From positions 1 through 37,904 of the forward strand of contig JBLHPD010000021.1 of NCBI GenBank assembly GCA_047624165.1: a stretch of 37,904 nucleotides of DNA. Direction: 5' to 3'. Shown here piece by piece: positions 32,747 to 37,904 of this stretch. The notes beneath the pieces were generated by a model that was given only the letters and a program-made list of their open reading frames with translations, made no database searches and was not told the origin of the DNA. Both the position numbers and the translations under genes were made by a program. Each line of letters opens with the position of its first letter. The stretch's first letter is position 1. This DNA comes from Clostridium_AD sp047624165. GTDB taxonomy: Bacteria > Bacillota > Clostridia > Clostridiales > Clostridiaceae.

Positions 32747-33574
32747 CTATAGTTTTGTTGCAACTTCTTTGAGCTTAGCTATTCCACTGTTAAGTTCGTC
32801 CATACTTGCTAATATTTCCTGTATAGCTCCAGCTTGTTCAGCCACTATTGAACCATTATCATTTACAAGTTCTTTAACTACATCATTAAATTTCTTTATT
32901 TCATTGATTACATTTGCAATATTGGCAACTGCTTGTCCACTGCTTGAACCTAACTTCTTCATCTCATTTGCAACAACTGCAAATCCTCTTCCCGCAACCC
33001 CTACTCTTGAAGCTTCTATCTGCGCATTTAAAGAAAGTAAATTTGTTTGGTTAGATACAGTTTTTATAAATTTAATTATACCATCTGTTTCTGAATATTT
33101 CGTAGAAGCACTCGTAACTGTGTCCACCATCTTATGGCTAATGCTTTCTTGATTTTGTGAGCCCTTAGCTATATAGCTTACTGCCTCACTTATTTGTGAA
33201 ATTGATTGTGAAAGTACAGTAGATATTTCAATTACTTTTTCTTCAATTTCAAGTTCTCTACCTAACGCAAATCCACCTATAATTTTGTTGTTTTCATCTA
33301 CTATAGCGCAGTAGTATGCCTTAAAGGCAATTCCATATAAATCATTTGATACTTTAACTTCTATTGCCTTTCCTGTTTTCATAACCTTAAGCATTGGGTC
33401 ATCAGGTGGGAGCATTTGATTAGGAGTCATTTTTATATCAATTAAATCGTTAGCTATAAAAATTAAAGACTTTTCCCTATCAGTAATACCTACCATATAA
33501 CCATTTTTTCTCATCTTATTAATGTGTGGAGCTGCCTCTACCAGACTTTGTAAAATTGGATGATTAGTACTCAT
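32747..33574 (-). CDS. Soluble chemoreceptor (methyl-accepting-type) protein
   Basis: A 275-residue protein with no membrane helix. Residues 1-110 form a sensory domain that looks PAS-like (YMVGITDREKSLIFIAND, AYYCAIVDENNKIIGGFAL). The rest is a coiled coil containing the conserved CheA/CheW-binding tip NQTNLLSLNAQIEASRVG followed by GRGFAVVANEMKKLG. The short signalling part is typical of small cytoplasmic receptors. GAGGGGG precedes ATG 33574. It lies 290 bp upstream of the binding-lipoprotein gene on the same strand, so taxis toward or sensing of the sugar or an internal metabolite is plausible but unproven. Confidence 0.85.
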   Translation of the reverse strand: MSTNHPILQSLVEAAPHINKMRKNGYMVGITDREKSLIFIANDLIDIKMTPNQMLPPDDPMLKVMKTGKAIEVKVSNDLYGIAFKAYYCAIVDENNKIIGGFALGRELEIEEKVIEISTVLSQSISQISEAVSYIAKGSQNQESISHKMVDTVTSASTKYSETDGIIKFIKTVSNQTNLLSLNAQIEASRVGVAGRGFAVVANEMKKLGSSSGQAVANIANVINEIKKFNDVVKELVNDNGSIVAEQAGAIQEILASMDELNSGIAKLKEVATKL

Positions 33575-33784
33575 TTTTTATCCCCCTCGTATAATATATT
33601 AGATGTTCTGCGAACCATTCCGCCTATATATTCAACTAATATCATTTAATGAATCACATTTAACTTTTCTCTTAAAATAAAAATAATTACACTAGTTCAA
33701 TAATATTACATCCATAGTATATACTATTTTGTTTTAATTTTCCACAAAATTCTACATTTCTATTTTTTTGTTCAAATAAAAAAA
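33575..33784. other. Non-coding region upstream of the chemoreceptor gene
   Basis: About 200 bp of AT-rich sequence between the chemoreceptor start and the terminator of the YnjBCD-like operon. It should contain the chemoreceptor promoter. No distinct operator or ORF was recognised. Confidence 0.35.
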
Positions 33785-33810
33785 AACCACTTCCTTATTA
33801 GGAAGTAGTT
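33785..33810 (-). terminator. Terminator of the YnjBCD-like operon
   Basis: AACCACTTCCT (33785-33795) and AGGAAGTAGTT (33800-33810) pair with one G-T pair and a 4-nt loop. On the minus strand the 3' arm runs into a long T tract. Confidence 0.85.
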
Positions 33811-33831
33811 GTAAATGTTTTTTAAACAAAA

Positions 33832-33897
33832 CTACTTTATAAGAAATACATGGGCATGACCACCACCTATTAGCAGTAATCTTTTAGGTTTTTGCAT
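33832..33897 (-). pseudogene. 21-codon N-terminal stub of a FAD-dependent oxidoreductase
   Basis: From ATG 33897 the frame reads MQKPKRLLLIGGGHAHVFLI and then a Lys and TAG. The (L/I)GGGHAHV segment is the N-terminal FAD-binding motif of NDH-2-like pyridine-nucleotide oxidoreductases (also fused to some SelD proteins). The start overlaps the end of the ATPase gene, as in a coupled operon, and a terminator follows at once. The remaining roughly 350 residues are gone, so this is a deletion remnant. Confidence 0.65.
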
Positions 33898-34921
33898 AAT
33901 ATTCACCCTCTTCCTTTTGTACAAAGTGAAGGTTACTTGTTGGAAATATAAGTCCTACTCTTTGTCCTAGTTTTAAAACCTCATTTGAAAAATCTTCAAC
34001 AAGTAAGTTTATGTTTCCGTCTGTTACTCTATATCTTGCTTGTTTGCCTATTACGCTGCAATTTTCTACAGTGTAATCATTTCCACTAAAATCAAACTTA
34101 ATCTGATGTGGCCTTAGTAGTAGTTCCACATTTTCGCTCGTATCTGTCTGGAACCTGAAATTGCCAATAATGGTATTGAAAATATTTCCTACTATTTTGC
34201 CAGGAATGAAGTTGCACTCTCCCATATACATTGCCGTGGCTTTATTTATAGGTTTGTAATAAATATTTTCCGGTGTATCCAGTTGCGCTATGCGCCCATC
34301 TACAATGAAAGCAATGGAGTTAGATAGCGCAAGGCTTTCATTTCTGTCATGGGTAACAAATATAATGGTAGATCCCTCAGTCGCCTGTATTTTTTTAATT
34401 AGTTCACCCATTTCACTCCTAAGTCCCGGATCAAGACTAGAGAAAGGCTCATCCATAAGTAAAATTCGGGGCTTAGGTGCCAATGCTCTTGCTATTGCAA
34501 CCCTCTGCTGTTGTCCTCCTGAAATCTCAGAGGGCATCCTCTTTTCAAGGCCTTCAATTTGTAAAAGCACAAGTAGCTGCTGGGCCCTTTCCATTATTCG
34601 TTTTTTATCCCACTTTTTCACCTCAAGTCCAAAGCATATATTTTCTTCAACAGTCATATGTGGGAAAAGTAAAGGAGCCTGAAATACATACCCAATATCT
34701 CTTCTATCAGTAAGAAGTTTAGTTATATCAGTATTGTCAATTATGACATTTCCTGTATCCGGCGCAAGAAGTCCGGCTATAATACGGAGAATAGTTGTTT
34801 TACCCGCTCCTGATTCTCCTAAAATCGAAAGAAGCGCACCCTCTTCAACTTTAAAGCTGATATTATCAAGAATTTTTTGCTTTCCATATGCTTTTGAGAT
34901 ATTATTAAGTATAATTTTCAT
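33884..34921 (-). CDS. ABC importer ATPase (YnjD/PotA-like)
   Basis: A 345-residue importer ATPase. Walker A is GESGAGKTT, the signature SGGQQQRVAIARAL, Walker B ILLMDEPFSSLD, and the switch His lies in FVTHDRNE. A C-terminal TOBE-type domain (about 235-345) follows, as in PotA/YnjD. ATG 34921 is preferred because AGAGGG is about 10 nt away; ATG 34930 is only 2 nt from it. It belongs with the two permeases and the YnjB-like binding protein upstream. The substrate of YnjBCD systems is not established. Confidence 0.9.
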   Translation of the reverse strand: MKIILNNISKAYGKQKILDNISFKVEEGALLSILGESGAGKTTILRIIAGLLAPDTGNVIIDNTDITKLLTDRRDIGYVFQAPLLFPHMTVEENICFGLEVKKWDKKRIMERAQQLLVLLQIEGLEKRMPSEISGGQQQRVAIARALAPKPRILLMDEPFSSLDPGLRSEMGELIKKIQATEGSTIIFVTHDRNESLALSNSIAFIVDGRIAQLDTPENIYYKPINKATAMYMGECNFIPGKIVGNIFNTIIGNFRFQTDTSENVELLLRPHQIKFDFSGNDYTVENCSVIGKQARYRVTDGNINLLVEDFSNEVLKLGQRVGLIFPTSNLHFVQKEEGEYYAKT

Positions 34922-34993
34922 AAATACCATTCCCTCTTTTAATTTCTTTTGTCATTGTATTTTGCACAACCTTCAATTTCGCATCATTCCTTA

Positions 34994-35782
34994 TTATTCA
35001 AATAAGTAATTCTCAATCTTATTTCTCTTACGTGACAAAATGTCTGCAATAAAAAATACAGATATATTCACTAAAATAAATATTACTCCTAAAACCGCTG
35101 CATTTCCTGTATCACCGCTACTTATATACGGATAAAGCATAGAAGATAATGTGAGCACTTTACCTCCCCCTATTAGAAAGGTTGAAAAATATTCAGAAAA
35201 TGAAATAAGAAACCCTATAGAAAAAGATAGGTATATTCCAGGTGCCAAAAGCGGAAGTAATATTTTTGAATAAATCTTTGTTTGCGTGCATCCCATGGTT
35301 CTTGCAATATTTTCCATATTGGGGTTAATGCCCTTGAAAAAAGATATAAAAATATTTGTAGCATAAGGCACTGAAACAAGCATGTGAGTAAGTATCACCC
35401 CCGTAAAGCTATTAATCAAATGGAGTTTTATCATCATCAAATGAACACCCATAAATAGTGCAATTGAGGGTATAAATAGTGGAAAGGAAAAAAATATTTT
35501 TATAAACTTATCCCCAAAGAATGTATATTTCACTAAGGCTCTCGCTGTCATAATTCCTACTAGTGTTGCCAGCACTGCGTTTAGCATTCCAATGACAATA
35601 CTATTTAGTACACTGACATAAAACTGAGAATTCCCCAGTATAGTGTTTTTCCACAATCCTAGGGTGAATTTTTCCGGAAACAAAAGTGGATAGCGATAGT
35701 ATGAAAAAACAGAAAGTAGCAATACCAGCATCATTGGAAATAAAATAATAATGGCTGTTAGCAGTAAAATTAATTTCTTCAT
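34994..35782 (-). CDS. ABC importer permease, second subunit (YnjC C-half type)
   Basis: A 262-residue permease with six helices and the cytoplasmic EAA loop ENIARTMGCTQTKIYSKILLPLLAPG (described here by its ends: ENIARTMG and LPLLAPG). GGAGG lies just before ATG 35782 and the start overlaps the first permease gene by 4 bp. It corresponds to the second half of the fused YnjC protein of enterobacteria. Confidence 0.88.
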   Translation of the reverse strand: MKKLILLLTAIIILFPMMLVLLLSVFSYYRYPLLFPEKFTLGLWKNTILGNSQFYVSVLNSIVIGMLNAVLATLVGIMTARALVKYTFFGDKFIKIFFSFPLFIPSIALFMGVHLMMIKLHLINSFTGVILTHMLVSVPYATNIFISFFKGINPNMENIARTMGCTQTKIYSKILLPLLAPGIYLSFSIGFLISFSEYFSTFLIGGGKVLTLSSMLYPYISSGDTGNAAVLGVIFILVNISVFFIADILSRKRNKIENYLFE

Positions 35783-36654
35783 GACCTCCTCTCCTTAAGC
35801 AAAATTTTTAATAGCATAGCATACACCCCTACAATTGTGATTCCAAGTATAAGCAGAATTACGTTCATTGCCATGCCTTTTGGAAGCACACTGAGGTCAG
35901 GATTAATGAACAAGCTATAAAGTCTTGATGACAGAGATACTGGCGATATGCTTCCTAACAGATATGGGACCTCAAAGGAGCCTAGTGCATATGCAAATAC
36001 AATACAGGATGCCCATATTATTGCTCCGGAGCTTAGAGGTATATAAATTTTGCGGAGAATAGTGAATCCACTAGCACTCAAAGATTTTGCAACCTCTTCA
36101 TATGTGCTGCTGATTTTGGACATGACATTAAGTACAAATAGCGCTATAAAGGGTGTGCCTTTGAAAACATACACCCATATTATACCCAGTCCCCGCTTGT
36201 CAAAAACAAGTTCTGGAAAGCTTTTTAAATCCTTCAGCACTCCTATATTGTACATTAGCCTTGAAATAAATCCTGTTTGACTTAGAAGTAACATAGCTAA
36301 AAAAACCACATACAGATAGGGGATAATTAGCCCCATCTACAATGTTTTCTTAACTATACTCTTTATAAATAACTTTCTTGAAGTAACAAAACAGTAAGCA
36401 ATTATGATTCCAAGAAAAGTGGACAAAATTGTTGCCACGCCCGCTATATAGACAGAGTATAACATATCCCTAAGGAAGTCATTCTGTGTGAAAATCTCCT
36501 GGTAGCTATCCAGGTTAAAAGTATTAAGCCCTAAAACAGGGATATACCCCATACTTTCCTTTAAAGTTTCTATAAGTCCGCCACCAATGAGCAGAACATA
36601 GAGTATTAAAATAGGTGCTAAAAGTGCATAGGGTGTGATCTTCTTAAAACGCAT
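35779..36654 (-). pseudogene. ABC importer permease, first subunit, split by an in-frame TAG
   Basis: Codons 1-105 (36654-36340) read from ATG with GGAGG upstream and end FIKSIVKKTL; TAG (36337-36339) follows and is immediately succeeded in the same frame by MGLIIPYLYVVFLAMLL and about 185 residues. Joined, the two give 291 codons with six helices and the EAA loop EVAKSLSASGFTILRKIYIP, the normal size for this subunit. The stop lies in the loop before helix 3, so neither piece alone is a full permease. The ATG right after the TAG could allow restart, and one substitution (for example TAT/TAC, Tyr) would restore the gene. Sequence error is possible. Confidence 0.82.
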
Positions 36655-37904
36655 TATTTTCCTCCGATTTCACTTATCCATATTTCCTTGATCCAGTCGA
36701 TATACTGGGTTTTCATTTCTGGAAGTCTATGCTCCGAAAGCTCTTTAATGGAAAGTGCACCCGGGCCTTCCCCTGCAATTTTAAGTTCCGCTACTTGATC
36801 ATCACTTAGCTTACTTACATCCACAGCAGGCATATCTCCCCAGACTTCTGCTTTCAATTTTTCTGTTTGAGCCTTTGGACTTTGTAGAAAATCAATTACG
36901 AGTAGTGCAGCTGCCTTGTTAGGTGAATTGAAAGGAACTGCAAGGTAATGAGAATTCCCTATTGTTCCCGTGTCGAATACAAAAGTTTTTACCGATTCAG
37001 GATATTCCCCTTTTTTCACAAGTCCTGCGGTTTTGCCTATCTCAAACCCCATGGTCATGGCAATTTCACCATTTTTGAAAAGTTCATCTTGCTGCGCCTG
37101 AGTTGCGGGTAGCGCTTTTCCTTCTCTCCACAGGTACTGGTTCATTTCCTTAAAATAATCCACTACCGGCTTTGAAATCTTAAGGAATTCCTCTTTGGTC
37201 ATATCCTTTTGGAAAACATCACTTTCCCCTGTAAGCTCATAGTAAGCAGTTCTAATAAAGGCTACTCCTGCAAAATCATCTGGGAGCTTTGGATAAGTAA
37301 ATTTTCCGGGATTCTTTTTAACCCATTCGATTAATTCCTTAAAACTTTTAGGTGGAACAGGAACTACTTTAGAATCATAGGTAAGTACCATCTGCGCCCT
37401 ACCCCAAATGGCTTCCGATCCTTCGATTAGAATACCAGTATCAAACTTTAAATCATCTGCATTTTCATCATAATACTTCTTTAGATTTGGTAAAAGCTGC
37501 GTGAAGGGTCCCCATATAAGTCCACCTTGCTTAGCAGTTCTAAAATTTTCTCCGTTAATCCAAAGCAAATCTGCTGTCCCCTGATTTACGATACCTTTCT
37601 TCTCATTTAGAAGTTTTGTGATAAACTCGGGAGCATTCATAGGAACTCTTTTTAGTGTTATTCCGTACATCTCCTTCACATTTTGAGCCACAAAACCGTC
37701 CATGTATTTGTTTATACTTTCATTTCCGCCCCACATTAAAATGGTGGCTTCTTTGTTTTTTCCTTGATTCTCTACATTTTCCCATGATGTGAATTTTTCT
37801 TCGGTACTACTTAAGGATTTATTGGAAGAGCACCCTGAAAGCATGAACAGAGATAGGCAAGGTAATTCATAGGCGCAAGAATGGTGAATCCAAGAATTAT
37901 AAAG
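36654..37904 (-). CDS. YnjB-like ABC substrate-binding lipoprotein, 5' end incomplete or frameshifted
   Basis: About 395 residues from ATG 37844, with the frame still open to the window edge. The body matches YnjB: MWGGNESINKYMDGFVAQ, DLLWINGENFRTAKQGGL and YGPF-like WGPFTQLLPN. LSGC forms a lipobox with Cys five residues after ATG 37844, so that ATG cannot be the true start because no signal peptide would precede it. Upstream in-frame codons include polar residues (NSWIHHSCAYE), whereas the neighbouring frame reads FIILGFTILAPMNYLAYL, a better signal core. A one-base shift near 37855-37875 or a start outside the window would explain this. Its stop overlaps the permease ATG. Confidence 0.82.
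   Translation of the reverse strand, partial: LYNSWIHHSCAYELPCLSLFMLSGCSSNKSLSSTEEKFTSWENVENQGKNKEATILMWGGNESINKYMDGFVAQNVKEMYGITLKRVPMNAPEFITKLLNEKKGIVNQGTADLLWINGENFRTAKQGGLIWGPFTQLLPNLKKYYDENADDLKFDTGILIEGSEAIWGRAQMVLTYDSKVVPVPPKSFKELIEWVKKNPGKFTYPKLPDDFAGVAFIRTAYYELTGESDVFQKDMTKEEFLKISKPVVDYFKEMNQYLWREGKALPATQAQQDELFKNGEIAMTMGFEIGKTAGLVKKGEYPESVKTFVFDTGTIGNSHYLAVPFNSPNKAAALLVIDFLQSPKAQTEKLKAEVWGDMPAVDVSKLSDDQVAELKIAGEGPGALSIKELSEHRLPEMKTQYIDWIKEIWISEIGGK

Noticed and set aside
5851..36339. Stop-codon reassignment to explain in-frame TAA and TAG
   Set aside because: TAA and TAG end many intact genes in this window at the expected places, so a changed code does not fit; isolated mutations or sequence errors do.

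Overview
The window is AT-rich, with Firmicute-style GGAGG ribosome binding sites, several TTG/GTG starts and dense single-strand operons. The gene content (sigY-like ECF operon, YtrA-type GntR operon, LUD protein, clostridial-type microcompartment enzymes, DeoR control) points to a Clostridium-like anaerobe. No tRNA, rRNA, CRISPR array or insertion sequence was recognised.

Left part (1-10.4 kb): an edge-truncated 4-hydroxyphenylpyruvate-dioxygenase-like gene; an EamA exporter; an ABC exporter followed (upstream on the minus strand) by a sigY/yxlCDE-like ECF sigma operon whose sigma gene carries an in-frame TAA; a LUD-domain protein; a MarR regulator divergent from an AcuI/YhdH-type reductase and an Old Yellow Enzyme homologue; and remnants of a glycyl-radical-enzyme activase and possibly a cupin protein. 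Middle left (10.9-14.6 kb): an orphan glycine-betaine-type binding lipoprotein with a (AGT)9 tract, and a YtrA-regulated ABC operon whose ATPase gene is frameshifted near its 3' end.

Centre (14.8-33.6 kb) is the main interest. A minus-strand operon (25260 to 16208) encodes a class II aldolase, a CoA-acylating aldehyde dehydrogenase, five single-domain microcompartment shell proteins, PduL, one EutN/CcmL vertex protein, a signal-less solute-binding-like protein, a CoA-disulfide-reductase-like flavoprotein and a two-subunit CoA-transferase-like enzyme. A DeoR regulator is divergent from it. Beyond the regulator lie mtnA, mtnK, a complete ribose-type ABC importer and a soluble chemoreceptor. Read together: a 5-substituted 5-deoxyribose (5-methylthioribose or 5-deoxyribose) is imported, phosphorylated (MtnK), isomerised to the ribulose-1-phosphate (MtnA) and cleaved by the aldolase to DHAP plus an aldehyde, either methylthioacetaldehyde or acetaldehyde. 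The aldehyde would be oxidised to acyl-CoA and acyl-phosphate inside a protein shell. The aldolase, dehydrogenase and PduL all carry terminal helices that look like encapsulation peptides. This would be a microcompartment form of the DHAP shunt; the substrate assignment is inference.

Right part (33.8-37.9 kb): a YnjBCD-like ABC importer in which one permease gene is split by an in-frame TAG, the binding-protein leader looks out of frame, and a downstream FAD oxidoreductase survives only as a 21-residue stub. With the sigma and ATPase lesions this gives at least three single-base disruptions in 38 kb, which could be real gene decay or sequence error.
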